Origin: Lactobacillus amylovorus DSM 20531
Lineage (GTDB): Bacteria > Bacillota > Bacilli > Lactobacillales > Lactobacillaceae
Direction: 5' to 3'
Length of the DNA stretch: 64,000 nucleotides
NCBI RefSeq assembly: GCF_002706375.1
Contig: NZ_CP017706.1
Coordinates: forward strand, 1,178,001-1,242,000
How positions within the stretch are numbered: the stretch's first letter is position 1; every line of letters begins with the position of its first letter. Under the pieces are notes generated by a model, which was not told the origin of the DNA, made no database searches, and worked only from the letters and a program-made list of their open reading frames with translations. The position numbers and the translations under genes are program-made. Positions 1 through 9,299 of this stretch are shown here, one piece after another.

Positions 1-1170
1 ATGCTTTTGCGGAATATAGGCCTGTGCATCAATTTGACTGATTGCATTAAACATAATCATATGGGCATAAATTTCCATTTCAATAAATTTATCTTGTTTG
101 GAATGGAACTGTACGCTGCCTAAAGAATACTTCAATTTCTTGAAGGAGGTCTCAATACCCCAACGCAGATGATAAAGCTCTTTAATTCTTTTTAGCGGAT
201 AATTTTTTCGATCAAGATTGGTTAGCACAACTTCCCATTCTTCTTTGCCTGATTTGGCATCATTAATTCTAAATTTGCAGGCTCGAAATTTTATTGTGCA
301 TAACTCGCCAAAATCCCAGCTTAGATCCTGGGTATTTTTAGAGCGATACTTAATATATTGGCGATAATGATGCTGGACATGGTGAATATTCTCACTGGCT
401 TTATGCGTGATGTAGTAATAGTTAGAAGTAGTTACCAGGCAGGAAATCTCACGATCACATTCTTGATCAGGCAATGTCGTTATTTCTTTAACTCCGCCTT
501 GTCCAGCCTTAGTTCGTATTATGTAATGACAGTTAGGCAGGCGATTGCAGTTTTCAATCATATTGAAACTAGTGTAGCCACGATCCATTGTTACAATATA
601 TGGACCACAATTCAAAGCTTTAAGCATTTGAACAGCCGCTTTGCGTTCATCCATTTCTGATTTAGGCTGAAAAATACAATCCTGGTAGGTATTATTCAAT
701 AGATCATATAAGGCATTAACGTGAATTTGACAATAGGGTTTCTTTTTATGAGAAGAAGCTTGTACAATGTTATTCGATTTCGGATTCCAGATTTGATTAA
801 AGTCAGAGCCATCAATAGCAAACAAACGGTAGTGATGATCAAAAAGTTGAATATTAAATAGATTTTGATTAAAAACAGTCAGAATATGTTTAAAACAAGC
901 AGGAGAAAGCTGGCTTTTGCGTTGAACATAGGCAGAAGTACTAACTACTTTATCGTTCTTTTTAGTTGCATCTTCGCCAAAAGCTCTAAAGAGTTCACTG
1001 TTTAAATTCTGACCTTGCATGTTAATTGTAGTTTTAAGGACTGTCGCTGCATCTAAAGTGCGTTTCCTGGTAAAAGCATGAGGATTATTAATAAAATCGT
1101 GAATATGATCCCCAGTATTATTGATAATTTGATCAAGACGTTCTAGAATATTCTTATGAAGGGCTTTCAT
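1..1170 (-). CDS. IS4-family transposase (3' end beyond window)
   Basis: My reverse-strand translation is open from an ATG at 1170 to the window edge (390 codons, no stop), so the C-terminus is outside. DDE transposase. The first Asp lies in AIDGSDFNQ, the second in VTMDRGY, and the third catalytic block YHLRWGIETSFKKLK fits the IS4 signature Y-(2)-R-(3)-E-(6)-K exactly. The N-terminal part is basic and Gln/Asn rich, as in IS231/IS4 relatives. It appears intact as far as it is visible. It sits inside an element whose right end is near 1338. Confidence 0.9.
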   Translation of the reverse strand, partial: MKALHKNILERLDQIINNTGDHIHDFINNPHAFTRKRTLDAATVLKTTINMQGQNLNSELFRAFGEDATKKNDKVVSTSAYVQRKSQLSPACFKHILTVFNQNLFNIQLFDHHYRLFAIDGSDFNQIWNPKSNNIVQASSHKKKPYCQIHVNALYDLLNNTYQDCIFQPKSEMDERKAAVQMLKALNCGPYIVTMDRGYTSFNMIENCNRLPNCHYIIRTKAGQGGVKEITTLPDQECDREISCLVTTSNYYYITHKASENIHHVQHHYRQYIKYRSKNTQDLSWDFGELCTIKFRACKFRINDAKSGKEEWEVVLTNLDRKNYPLKRIKELYHLRWGIETSFKKLKYSLGSVQFHSKQDKFIEMEIYAHMIMFNAISQIDAQAYIPQKH

Positions 1171-1222
1171 AATTAACACCAGCTTTCTGGCAATAATTTT
1201 GAAGGTTTAAAATATATAAGAT

Positions 1223-1257
1223 AGGCGAAAAGGCAGGTCTTTTCGCCTTTATTTTAT
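1223..1257 (+). terminator. Terminator-like hairpin inside the IS end
   Basis: The arms AGGCGAAAAG and CTTTTCGCCT are perfect, 10 bp each, with a 6-nt loop, followed by a T-rich tract on the plus strand. The hairpin lies upstream of the transposase start. Confidence 0.6.
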
Positions 1258-1259
1258 AC

Positions 1260-1299
1260 AAAAAAAGAGATCGGATCCAAATGATTCGATCTCTAAAAA
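1260..1299 (-). terminator. Terminator guarding the IS end against read-in
   Basis: Stem GAGATCG/CGATCTC with runs of A/T on both sides. Read on the minus strand it ends in a T-run and would stop transcription entering the element from the chromosome, a common IS safeguard. Confidence 0.6.
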
Positions 1300-1409
1300 A
1301 GCACCCTTAATTGTCAATGTCTTAACTTAATGACATTGGAACATATTCTAGCTGGCTTTTTAGTGTACAATAAATATCGGCATATTTTTCGATTTAAAGA
1401 GGGGATTCT

Positions 1410-2969
1410 ATGAAAGACGAGGGAAATAAAACTAATATAAATCTGCTACTCCAAGCGTTGATCGTCGGCATTTGTACTGGAATAGTAGTTGGCCTGTTTA
1501 GATTCGGCATTGAAACCACTTCGGCCTTTTGGCTTCATTTGTTCCAACTGGCTCATCAAAATCCGCTTTGGTTCATCGCAATCATTGTGGGCTTTATTGC
1601 AGTGGCGGTAATTGCCGGCTACTTTGTTAAACAATATCCGCATGTTGGTGGATCTGGTATTCCAGAAGTAAAATTGCAGTTGCAAGGGAAGTTAACTTTG
1701 CAATGGTTCCCAATTTTATGGCGCAAGCTAATTGGCGGCATTTTAGTTATAGGAACAGGTCTATTCTTAGGGCCAGAAGGACCCTCCTTGCAACTAGGTT
1801 CAACAATCGGTCAAGGTGTAGGTGAAGGCTTTAAGCAAAACAAGCTTAATACAAGAGTATTGCTGGCTACTGGTGCTTCTAGTGGTTTAGCTGCCGCTTT
1901 TGGTGCTCCTCTTAGTGGTGCACTCTTTGTCTTAGAAGAAGTCTTTCATAACTTTTCCCCTCTTGTGTGGATGAACGCTTTAGCCGGTGCGATTGCTTCT
2001 AACTTCGTTGTTTCCAACTTATTTGGACTTCATCATGCACTGGCAATTCCATATAATTATTCTTTTCCAATTAATCTTTATTGGCATTTAATTATTTTGG
2101 GCGTTTTATTGGGACTATTGGGTCACCTCTACAAGGTGGGCTTATTTAGCCTAAAAAAGGTCTATGCTAAAATAACCTTTTTACCACGTTGGTTACATGG
2201 TCTTATTCCTTTAGCACTTTTGATTCCAATCGCTTATTTCTGGCCTTTAATTACTGGTCCAGGTAATCGCTTGATTTTGTCACTTCCTAACATGATTACC
2301 AAAACAGGTTGGGGCTTAGTGGGACTTTTGGCCTTTTACTACGTAATGAGAATCGTCTTTTCAATCGTAGCTTATGATTCAGGTTTACCAAGTGGTATCT
2401 TCTTACCAATTCTGACGATGGGTGCCTTGATTGGTGCTACTTACGGTGTGTTTATGGTTCAACTTGGATTATTACCACAACGCTTGGTAGTTAACCTGGT
2501 CATCTTTTCAATGGCAGGCTATTTTGCTGCAATTATCCGGGCACCATTTACTGCAATTATTTTGATTACCGAAATGGTTGGTTCGTTGCTTCACTTAATG
2601 CCATTAGCAGTTGTTGCGTTTATTGCACTTTTGGTTGATGAACTACTTGGTGGCAAGCCAATTTACGGTCTTCTCGCAGCCGCTATGGACACTAGCAGCG
2701 ATAGCAAGGCTAACTATACTGGCGAGGCCGATCAAATGGTTCTGCCGGTCTATGAGAGCAGTAAATTAGTTGATAAAAAGGTCGCAGATATTAAGTGGCC
2801 TGATGATACTAGAGTTAGAACTATTCGCCGTGATGGGGGTGAAATTATCCCAACGGGTCAGACGATTATTCGTGGCGGCGATATGCTTGTTTTGGAGTTT
2901 GATTCAAGTCAACGAGGTCGTGTTTATAGTAAAATGAAAGACCTGCAAGGCGTTGAACTTGATGGATAA
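1410..2969 (+). CDS. ClC-family H+/Cl- exchange transporter with C-terminal RCK-type domain
   Basis: A 519-aa membrane protein with the ClC selectivity motifs: GSGIP (residues 81-85), GPEGP (121-125, carrying the gating Glu) and a GIFLP segment in the second half. LEE at about 175-177 corresponds to the proton glutamate of exchanger-type ClCs, so I infer an H+/Cl- antiporter rather than a channel. Residues about 430-519 form a soluble tail resembling the TrkA-C/RCK ligand domain often fused to bacterial ClC proteins. The start has the RBS AGAGGGG. The gene is monocistronic, followed by a terminator at 2980-3008, and begins just outside the IS end, so the IS could affect its promoter. Likely role: acid tolerance or charge compensation. 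Confidence 0.9.
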   Translation: MKDEGNKTNINLLLQALIVGICTGIVVGLFRFGIETTSAFWLHLFQLAHQNPLWFIAIIVGFIAVAVIAGYFVKQYPHVGGSGIPEVKLQLQGKLTLQWFPILWRKLIGGILVIGTGLFLGPEGPSLQLGSTIGQGVGEGFKQNKLNTRVLLATGASSGLAAAFGAPLSGALFVLEEVFHNFSPLVWMNALAGAIASNFVVSNLFGLHHALAIPYNYSFPINLYWHLIILGVLLGLLGHLYKVGLFSLKKVYAKITFLPRWLHGLIPLALLIPIAYFWPLITGPGNRLILSLPNMITKTGWGLVGLLAFYYVMRIVFSIVAYDSGLPSGIFLPILTMGALIGATYGVFMVQLGLLPQRLVVNLVIFSMAGYFAAIIRAPFTAIILITEMVGSLLHLMPLAVVAFIALLVDELLGGKPIYGLLAAAMDTSSDSKANYTGEADQMVLPVYESSKLVDKKVADIKWPDDTRVRTIRRDGGEIIPTGQTIIRGGDMLVLEFDSSQRGRVYSKMKDLQGVELDG

Positions 2970-2979
2970 TTGAAATAAG

Positions 2980-3008
2980 GGCGGCAGACGTACATGCCGT
3001 CTTTTTTC
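2980..3008 (+). terminator. Rho-independent terminator after the ClC gene
   Basis: GGCGGCA pairs with TGCCGTC, followed by a T-run. Confidence 0.75.
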
Positions 3009-3059
3009 TTGCACAAAAATAGGTTATATTAGATACTTAAACTTATGTAGGAAAGAGGG

Positions 3060-4169
3060 ATGAAGGTGAATAATTTAGTACAGATCACGTTAAATGCGGA
3101 TCAGGAAAAATATAATCTGGATGGAGATGAAAGCATCACTTTTATTGATGCGAATTCTTATTATATTGGTCAAATTATTGATCGGCATCATGGCTGGATA
3201 ACGTTAGAATCAGTTGACCAAGATGGTAACCGTGGTGGTGTCGTTTTTATTAAAGAAGATCAAGTAGCCAAGATCGAAGATAATACGCCAACACTGCATT
3301 ACTACGCGTTAGCTGATATTAAGGATCCGTTTCACATGAAACAATTGAATACAAAAGTACTTAATTGGGACTTTACCAATATTTATGATCTTTTGCTGAA
3401 TGTGGCCGATTCTCAGCTATTTATCACGTTTGAAACCAAGACAGGGATTAATTATACTGGCCTGATCACGCAGCTGGATAAAGACGAAATACGCATCCTT
3501 GAAAAGAATGAACAGACACTAGAACAATACGCTACCGTCATCCCATTAGCTGATATTGTCTGTGTCGACATTAACAGCATAGATAATCGCTTGTTTATCC
3601 ATTATCTGAAGCAACATAAAGATTATGGCAATGATCTAGAACTAGCAGAAATTTATTTTGATTATACTTTTGATGACCAATTTGGCAGTTTTGCAATTGG
3701 CAGAATCGTTAAGTATGATGATGAAAATATGATTCTTGAAAGCTTGAATGATTTGGGTCAAGTCGAATCCATTGCAGTAATTGCACGTAATCACATTGCC
3801 CATTTAACTGAGGAATCTGAGAGACTTAATTACTTTAACTACCTAGTTAATTGGCAAAAAGAAAATGGCAGTTTTGATCCGGATCATTTGGAGCATTCTG
3901 TTAATCTGCAGGGGGAGATTAGGTCAATACCTGAAGTAATTGAAGAATGGCCAGAAGACAAAATAATCAAGGTTAGCGATTCAATTTATCATTATCCTGA
4001 CCGTTTGGGACTCATTTCATCTTATAATGATGATGGCTTTGATTTAAAAATTGCAACTGAATACGCTGTAGGTGATGTCAGCGATCATGATTATGAGGAC
4101 GTGATTAGCGTTGATTTGGCCGGCTCAGAGATGATTAGGATGCAAAAATTCCTCGATAATCGTGGATAA
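3060..4169 (+). CDS. Protein of unknown function with four barrel-like repeats
   Basis: 369 aa, acidic, no signal peptide or membrane segment; I recognise no named family. By eye it contains four related units at residues about 25-82, 119-183, 198-263 and 302-365. Each has an invariant Gly before a hydrophobic strand (GQIIDR, GLITQL, GRIVKY, GLISSY), then a D/N-rich turn, two strands (ITLES, IRILE, MILES, DLKIA) and a closing hydrophobic strand plus short helix (…I..LN.F..YL type). The strand-turn pattern recalls Sm-like or SH3-like small barrels, but this is inference. It is preceded by RBS GAAAGAGGG and followed by a small gene 60 bp on. Confidence 0.75.
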   Translation: MKVNNLVQITLNADQEKYNLDGDESITFIDANSYYIGQIIDRHHGWITLESVDQDGNRGGVVFIKEDQVAKIEDNTPTLHYYALADIKDPFHMKQLNTKVLNWDFTNIYDLLLNVADSQLFITFETKTGINYTGLITQLDKDEIRILEKNEQTLEQYATVIPLADIVCVDINSIDNRLFIHYLKQHKDYGNDLELAEIYFDYTFDDQFGSFAIGRIVKYDDENMILESLNDLGQVESIAVIARNHIAHLTEESERLNYFNYLVNWQKENGSFDPDHLEHSVNLQGEIRSIPEVIEEWPEDKIIKVSDSIYHYPDRLGLISSYNDDGFDLKIATEYAVGDVSDHDYEDVISVDLAGSEMIRMQKFLDNRG

Positions 4170-4229
4170 ATAAGTTGGCAGTGAATAAAAGTTTTTTATA
4201 TAATTAAGCAAACGAAAGGAAGATGTTCT

Positions 4230-4382
4230 ATGGGATTAACATTTGACAACCCTAACAATTTACAAAAGATGCTTGATCGCTTTGCGACGGTTCCAGATCC
4301 AAAGAAGACACCAAAGCACAAGGATCCAGAAGAATTGCTTAATAAAGATTCAAAAGACAAAAAGAAGAAAAAAGATAAGTAA
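4230..4382 (+). CDS. Small highly charged protein, 50 aa
   Basis: ATG with a strong GAAAGGAAGA ribosome site. The product starts MGLTFDNPNNLQKMLDRFAT and ends in a Lys/Asp-rich tail (…KDKKKKKDK), so it is cytoplasmic. From memory the N-terminus resembles the short SPJ_0845-type proteins of lactic acid bacteria, function unknown; this assignment is tentative. Followed directly by a terminator. Confidence 0.75.
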   Translation: MGLTFDNPNNLQKMLDRFATVPDPKKTPKHKDPEELLNKDSKDKKKKKDK

Positions 4383-4386
4383 ATTA

Positions 4387-4418
4387 AAAGCAGGTTGCAA
4401 ACGCAATCTGCTTTTTCT
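4387..4418 (+). terminator. Terminator after the 50-aa gene
   Basis: AGCAGGTTGC pairs with GCAATCTGCT (loop AAAC), then TTTTTCT. Confidence 0.85.
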
Positions 4419-4433
4419 CTAGGAGTAAGAAAT

Positions 4434-5087
4434 ATGAAAAAACATTCGGCAGTAGCTTGTATCAGTAGGACAGATTTATTTTCATCCTTATCATCTGATG
4501 CCCTAAAGAAAATTGCAGCAATCTCAACTCATCAGGAATATTTCCCAAGAAATACAATTATTCGTCAGCCAGGCGACGGTAAGGAAGGCATGATCTTCAT
4601 GGATGAGGGTAGTGCCAAGATTTATAGCCTGAATGAAGACGGCAAAGAAACTGTGTTGGGCGTAATCAATAAGGGTGATTATGCTGGACAGCAGAGTCTT
4701 TTTAAAGAACCAAATCATGAAAATTATATTCAGGCGTTGCAAGATACGTATGTCTGCTCAATTAATCGTGATGATTTTCAAAACTTGCTTAAAAAGACGC
4801 CAGATTTAGTCATCAATTTGCTTAATACATTTGGTGAAAAGCTAGTAGCGGCAGAAACGAATTCAATTCGAAGAAATTCGATGAATGCCAAAGACCGCTT
4901 GATGGATTATCTGGTTGAACAAAGTCAAAAGTTGGGCTCAGCTAGATTTTCTCTCCCTTTGAAAAAGAAAGATTTAGCCAGTTATTTAGGAACCAGTCCT
5001 GAAACTTTGAGCAGACAATTGAAGCTATTAGAAAAGGAAAATAAGATCAGGGTCAATCGCCGAGAGATTACTATTGTTAAAAATTAA
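4434..5087 (+). CDS. Crp/Fnr-family transcriptional regulator (Flp-like)
   Basis: 217 aa from the ATG at 4434, which has the ribosome site AGGAG at 4421-4425. The upstream in-frame extension would start inside the preceding terminator and is rejected. N-terminal cyclic-nucleotide-binding-like beta-roll (about 15-120), long dimer helix, and C-terminal winged helix with recognition helix around LASYLGTSPETLSRQLKLL. It lacks the Fnr N-terminal Cys cluster. It does carry Cys9 and Cys108, positions comparable to the redox disulfide pair described for L. casei FLP, so a redox-sensing role is plausible. It is convergent with the YdcF gene, 4 bp between stop codons. Confidence 0.85.
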   Translation: MKKHSAVACISRTDLFSSLSSDALKKIAAISTHQEYFPRNTIIRQPGDGKEGMIFMDEGSAKIYSLNEDGKETVLGVINKGDYAGQQSLFKEPNHENYIQALQDTYVCSINRDDFQNLLKKTPDLVINLLNTFGEKLVAAETNSIRRNSMNAKDRLMDYLVEQSQKLGSARFSLPLKKKDLASYLGTSPETLSRQLKLLEKENKIRVNRREITIVKN

Positions 5088-5091
5088 TAGC

Positions 5092-6138
5092 TTATAATGG
5101 GCGAATGACGTAATACACAAATGCCAAGCCGATATTGATCAAGGCAAAGAAGCCAATGATAGTGCATTGCATTCTTTTAGTAATAACTAGGTAGGCAATA
5201 AATTCGCGAATAAAGGCGTTTAAGGTGAAATACCACTTGGTCTTGGCACCATAGCCAATACACTTTAAGCCTTGACGCTTAGCCAAAACAAGCGCTCTAT
5301 AAACGTGATACGAATTAGTAACGATACAAAATGTGCTGTCAGGCTGCATCAGTTGATGTGAAAACTTAAGGTTTTGATTAGTTGTCTTGGAACGATCTTC
5401 AATGATGATGTCGGACTTGGGCACGCCATGTTCTTCCGCATAAGCGGCCATAGCGTGGCTTTCAGGAATTTCTTCATCGGGACCTTGGCCACCAGACATG
5501 ATCAATTTTGAGCCAGGATTTTTGTGATAAATTTCAATTCCGCGATCGATTCGGCTGGCAAGAAGTGGCGTAACTTTTTTGCCAATTAATCCTGCACCTA
5601 GAACGACAACGTAGTTTAGCTTCTTGATATTGAAATTAATGAGGTTCAACCAAGCAGTCAGGGTATACATCATCATGATGAAGATTAAATAAAGAATGCT
5701 CATTGATAAAAATAGATAAATAAATCTGAACCAAGGAGCAGAATTGAAACGACCAAAAGCAGGGTAGGCGAAAATTAGTAAAATGATGACGATACCTGTT
5801 CCTAGAGACAGGAAGTTAGTCCATCTAGTGCCTTCTTTGATTAAGATCTTGATGCCGTTATAGAGAAAAATGGCGATTAAAAGAAAGACGAAGGCAAAGA
5901 TGAATAAAGCGATGCCTACGGCTACTAAGAGTAAAAAGTCGGAAATTAAGTGATGTTGTTCAGGGTGCCTAATGTCGACGACAATTAGAAAATCGACGGC
6001 TAGAAAAGCCAGAAACATTAAGGTAGAAGTTAGGGTCAATCCAGCCCACATTGAACGCCGTTCATGCGTTAGTACAAAGATAAAGAGCCCAAGATTGATT
6101 AGAAACAATGCTAAAAGCCAATAGAAAAAGGTTAACAT
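5092..6138 (-). CDS. YdcF-family (DUF218) membrane protein, copy 1
   Basis: 348 aa. The N-terminal half has about five or six membrane helices, followed by a DUF218/SanA-like domain at roughly 178-320 with VVVLGAGL, an Arg/Asp helix (SRIDRGIEIY) and the conserved block MSGGQGPDEEIPES. The final hydrophobic helix is near 325-345. The family is linked to envelope functions, but its reaction is not established. A paralogue with the same architecture lies at 30354-31457. Confidence 0.85.
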   Translation of the reverse strand: MLTFFYWLLALFLINLGLFIFVLTHERRSMWAGLTLTSTLMFLAFLAVDFLIVVDIRHPEQHHLISDFLLLVAVGIALFIFAFVFLLIAIFLYNGIKILIKEGTRWTNFLSLGTGIVIILLIFAYPAFGRFNSAPWFRFIYLFLSMSILYLIFIMMMYTLTAWLNLINFNIKKLNYVVVLGAGLIGKKVTPLLASRIDRGIEIYHKNPGSKLIMSGGQGPDEEIPESHAMAAYAEEHGVPKSDIIIEDRSKTTNQNLKFSHQLMQPDSTFCIVTNSYHVYRALVLAKRQGLKCIGYGAKTKWYFTLNAFIREFIAYLVITKRMQCTIIGFFALINIGLAFVYYVIRPL

Positions 6139-6200
6139 ATTAAAAAACTCCTTTAGATAGCTAATTTAATTATACGTAGTTTATTAACTAAAAGAAAAAT

Positions 6201-6228
6201 AAAAACGCATCCCGCAGGATGCGTTTTT
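6201..6228 (-). terminator. Terminator of the copper operon (bidirectional)
   Basis: AAACGCATCC/GGATGCGTTT stem with loop CGCA and T/A runs on both sides, just downstream of the ATPase stop. Confidence 0.85.
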
Positions 6229-6235
6229 TGATATT

Positions 6236-8164
6236 TTAGGCTGTTTCACCAGCAATTTTTGTTTTATTCAAAAGTAGTGAACTAGTTACAACTGATACGG
6301 AACTGAAGGCCATCGCCAAACCTGCAAGTTCAGGGCTCAAGGTCAAACCTAATCCCATGAAGAGGCCGGCGGCAATAGGGACGCCGATAGTGTTGTAAAT
6401 GAGGGCCCAGAACAAGTTTAATTTGATTCTATTGAAAGTCTTCTTAGAGATGCTCCAAGCTCTTACAACGCCCATTAAATCGTTTTGAACAAGGACGATA
6501 CCAGCAGATTCGATCGCAACATCTGTACCAGCCCCCATTGCAATACCTACATCTGCAGTAGACAATGCAGGAGCGTCGTTGATACCGTCACCTACAAAAG
6601 CCACCTTTCTGCCTTCATCTTGTAACTTCTTAATTTCAGCAGCTTTTTCAGTTGGTAAAATACCAGCGATAACTTGGTCAATGCCAACTTCCTTACCAAT
6701 AGCGTTAGCGACGTTTGGATTATCACCAGTAAGCATGATAGTCTTTAAACCACGCTTATTAAGCTCTGCAATAGCCGCCTTTGAACTCGGCTTAGGAACG
6801 TCTTGAATAGCGATTAAACCGATGATTTCTTGACCTAAACCAACATAAACAACAGTTTTAGCTTCTTTTTGCAACTTAATGGCTTGATCTTTCATTTCCT
6901 GGGAAATGGAAATATCTTCAAGCAATCTGTCGCTACCTACAAAAGCAGTTTGACCATCATAACTGGCTCTAACTCCTTTACCTTCAATTGCAGCAAAGTT
7001 TTTAACTTGAGCTAAAGCAATTTTGTCTTCCTTAGCTTTCTTAACTACAGCTGTCGCAAGTGGGTGTTCAGAGTTTTCTTCCAAACTTGCGGCAATAGTC
7101 AAAACCTTGTTTTGATCACCAACAACATCGGTTACTTGAGGCTTACCAACGGTAATAGTACCGGTCTTGTCGAAGACAACAGTATCAAGGTCGCTAACTT
7201 CTTCAAGAACTTCACCGTTTTTGATTAAAACGCCCATCTTAGCGCTACGTGCAGTACCAACCATCAATGCAGTAGGAGTAGCAAGTCCAAGGGCACAAGG
7301 ACAAGCAATAACTACAACAGAAACTGCAAATAGCAATGCAGTAACTAATGGAGCGTTCAAGAATACGTACCAAATAACGAAGGTAATAATCGCAATAATT
7401 AAAACAGCAGGTACGAAGATATTGGAGATTTTATCAGTCAAGTTTTGGATAGGGGCGTGACTAGTTTGCGCCTTCTTAACTAAATCAACGATTTGTGAAA
7501 GCATCGTGTCGCTACCAACTTTGGTTGCTTTAAAATTAAATGTACCGTTAGTGTTGATAGTTGAACCTACAACGTCATCGCCTTTTTTCTTAGTTACTGG
7601 CATACTTTCACCGGTAACCATTGATTCATCAATAGTAGTTGAACCGTCGACGATAACACCATCAACTGGAATCTTTTCACCAGGCTTAACGCGGATAATG
7701 TCGCCAACCTTAACTTGATCAAGTGGCACCTTAACGAATTCACCGTTACGTTCAACTTCGGCGTCCTTAGCTTGCAAGTCAATCAACTTAGCTAAAGTGT
7801 TAGATGCGTTATTGTGCATCTGCTCTTCCATAGCGTCGCCCAAAAGAACGAAGACCGTTACAAATGCGGCACTTTCAAAGTAAACTTCATGTCCGGTGAA
7901 CATAGCGAAGATACTGTAGAAATAGGCAACAGCAGTACCAACAGCAACCAGCGTATTCATATTAGCGCTATGATGCTTGAAAGCGGCCCAGGCACTACTC
8001 CAGTATGGAGCGGCTGAAATAGCCATGATAATCGTTGTCGTTATAAATGCGATCCAATTGTAGCCAGGCATCATCCAATGGAATGGCATGGCAAACATTT
8101 GGATAAGCATTGGAATTGATAAGATAAATGAAATCCAAAACCGTTTAATGTTTGAAAGTTTCAT
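6236..8164 (-). CDS. Copper-translocating P1B-type ATPase without N-terminal metal-binding domain
   Basis: 642 aa. Transmembrane pairs precede the actuator TGES (184-187). The channel motif is CPC (288-290), phosphorylation site DKTGT (332-336), the P1B hallmark HP (367-368), and the GDGINDAP hinge. CPC plus HP place it among Cu+ (CopA/CopB-like) pumps. No HMA CxxC or His-rich N-terminal domain is present; the protein starts almost directly at the first helix. Its ATG overlaps the stop of the upstream cupredoxin (TAATG), indicating translational coupling. Last gene of the copY-cupredoxin-cupredoxin-ATPase operon. Direction of transport (export) is inferred from CopY control. Confidence 0.9.
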   Translation of the reverse strand: MKLSNIKRFWISFILSIPMLIQMFAMPFHWMMPGYNWIAFITTTIIMAISAAPYWSSAWAAFKHHSANMNTLVAVGTAVAYFYSIFAMFTGHEVYFESAAFVTVFVLLGDAMEEQMHNNASNTLAKLIDLQAKDAEVERNGEFVKVPLDQVKVGDIIRVKPGEKIPVDGVIVDGSTTIDESMVTGESMPVTKKKGDDVVGSTINTNGTFNFKATKVGSDTMLSQIVDLVKKAQTSHAPIQNLTDKISNIFVPAVLIIAIITFVIWYVFLNAPLVTALLFAVSVVVIACPCALGLATPTALMVGTARSAKMGVLIKNGEVLEEVSDLDTVVFDKTGTITVGKPQVTDVVGDQNKVLTIAASLEENSEHPLATAVVKKAKEDKIALAQVKNFAAIEGKGVRASYDGQTAFVGSDRLLEDISISQEMKDQAIKLQKEAKTVVYVGLGQEIIGLIAIQDVPKPSSKAAIAELNKRGLKTIMLTGDNPNVANAIGKEVGIDQVIAGILPTEKAAEIKKLQDEGRKVAFVGDGINDAPALSTADVGIAMGAGTDVAIESAGIVLVQNDLMGVVRAWSISKKTFNRIKLNLFWALIYNTIGVPIAAGLFMGLGLTLSPELAGLAMAFSSVSVVTSSLLLNKTKIAGETA

Positions 8165-8451
8165 TACTTAACGACGACCTTCCCATGGAACATGTCCATT
8201 CCGCAAGCGTAGTTGTAAGTACCTGGTTTGTCGGTTGGAACATCAATAGTAACTTCTTTTTTATCGTCTAATTTTTCGTCAAAGTTTAAGTCCTTTGAAA
8301 CGACTTCGTTCATACATCCCATATTGTCTGAAGAAATAAACTTCAATTGAGCAGGCTTGCCTTGCTTGAAAGTAACAATATCAGGCTTGTAACCATGATT
8401 TTCTGCGTTTACGACAACTTTTTTAGTTTGATTCTTTGAAAAAATACTCAT
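8164..8451 (-). CDS. Cupredoxin-like protein without signal peptide
   Basis: 95 aa. A single cupredoxin-type beta-sandwich with a possible copper site formed by GCM (residue about 57), then CGMDMFHGK near the C-terminus (Cys, Met, Met, His). There is no signal peptide or membrane helix, so it is predicted to be cytoplasmic, unusual for the fold. It is closely related to the neighbouring 125-aa protein and coupled to it and to the ATPase by 1-nt stop/start overlaps. Inferred role: copper buffer or donor to the pump, replacing the missing N-terminal domain. Confidence 0.8.
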   Translation of the reverse strand: MSIFSKNQTKKVVVNAENHGYKPDIVTFKQGKPAQLKFISSDNMGCMNEVVSKDLNFDEKLDDKKEVTIDVPTDKPGTYNYACGMDMFHGKVVVK

Positions 8452-8828
8452 TATTTAACAACAACCTTTCCATGAAACATATCCATACCACAAGCAAAGT
8501 TATAAGTGCCTTTCTTGTCAGTGGGAATATCAATAGTAGTAATTTTTTGCTTAGTTAAATCTTTATCAACACCGAGTTGTTCAAAAACAACGTGAGACAA
8601 ACATGCTGTTGAATCATTCATATCGAAGTTTACCTTGGCAGGTACGCCTTGCTTAAGCACAACGGTTGAAGGAGAGTAGCCACCTTTAACGACGATGTTT
8701 GCTTCTTGCGTACCTTGGTCAACTGTGGCTGTGCCGACGGCTTCTTGGTGTTTACCGAAGAACCACCAAAGAATGAAGCCGATCAGCAAGATGGCCACGA
8801 TCAACGTGATAATTTGTGAAATACCCAT
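8451..8828 (-). CDS. Membrane-anchored cupredoxin-like protein
   Basis: 125 aa. One N-terminal membrane helix (about 5-24, IITLIVAILLIGFILWWFF), a short linker, then a cupredoxin domain (about 40-125). It carries TACLSH and the terminal CGMDMFHGK, the same ligand set as its 95-aa neighbour. The helix would place the domain on the outer face. Second gene of the copper operon; RBS AGGAGG lies in the gap after copY. Confidence 0.8.
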   Translation of the reverse strand: MGISQIITLIVAILLIGFILWWFFGKHQEAVGTATVDQGTQEANIVVKGGYSPSTVVLKQGVPAKVNFDMNDSTACLSHVVFEQLGVDKDLTKQKITTIDIPTDKKGTYNFACGMDMFHGKVVVK

Positions 8829-8839
8829 ATCTTTTCCTC

Positions 8840-9280
8840 CTAGCAGACGTGCTCTTTATCTGGCAAACAGTTGCAAGGAACCATGTCAGGGGCACTTTTT
8901 TCTTTTTCAGAAATTACTTGCTGCATTTTTGCTAAATCACTTTTTGAAATAGGAGAATCGGTTAATAGCTGCAAGAGAACTTCACCTTTATGCATATCGC
9001 ACATGCGGTTTAACAGCTCCTGTGCGGCTTCCGCCATTACCTGCGTCTGATTGACCTTAGCAGTATAAACGAAGCGTCTACCTTCCTTTTTCGTGCTCAG
9101 CAGGTTCTTTTTAACCAAACGTCGCAATAAAGTTTTGATTGTCGATTCGGACCAATCTTTTTTGGCTTGCAGTTTTTCAATGATCTTGGTTGAGCTGACA
9201 GGCTCAAGGGTCCAAATGATACGCATGGCTTCCCACTCGCTGTCGGAAATCGTGCTTTCTTTTTCTTGAAGTTTAACCAT
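8840..9280 (-). CDS. copY: CopY-type copper-responsive repressor (BlaI/MecI family)
   Basis: 146 aa. N-terminal winged helix (about 8-80, with SDSEWEAMRIIW and the recognition segment STIKTLLRRLVKKNLL), then a dimerisation helix region. The C-terminus carries CNC and a final Cys (CNCLPDKEHVC), a shortened form of the CxCx4CxC metal-binding tail of enterococcal CopY. Two cop boxes overlap its own promoter, so the operon is autoregulated: Zn-CopY binds DNA and Cu+ releases it (family knowledge). Confidence 0.9.
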   Translation of the reverse strand: MVKLQEKESTISDSEWEAMRIIWTLEPVSSTKIIEKLQAKKDWSESTIKTLLRRLVKKNLLSTKKEGRRFVYTAKVNQTQVMAEAAQELLNRMCDMHKGEVLLQLLTDSPISKSDLAKMQQVISEKEKSAPDMVPCNCLPDKEHVC

Positions 9281-9299
9281 TTCTTTCCCCCCTATAGTT

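Larger units (their letters stand above)
1..1338 (-). mobile_element. IS4-family insertion sequence, right part
   Basis: The element contains the transposase. Its outer end is probably the AATGTCATTAAGTTAAG-like sequence (read on the minus strand) at 1321-1338, which resembles the CAACTTAAG-type inverted repeats of IS231/IS4 elements. The left end lies outside the window, so the inverted repeat pair and target duplication cannot be confirmed. Confidence 0.65.

Noticed and set aside
358..660. 100-aa plus-strand ORF
   Set aside because: It is antisense to the IS4 transposase, has no ribosome site, and the minus-strand frame carries the catalytic motifs.
7167..7460. Plus-strand ORFs inside the copper ATPase and in the other P-type ATPase
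   Set aside because: Shadows of well-conserved minus-strand genes; no family features.
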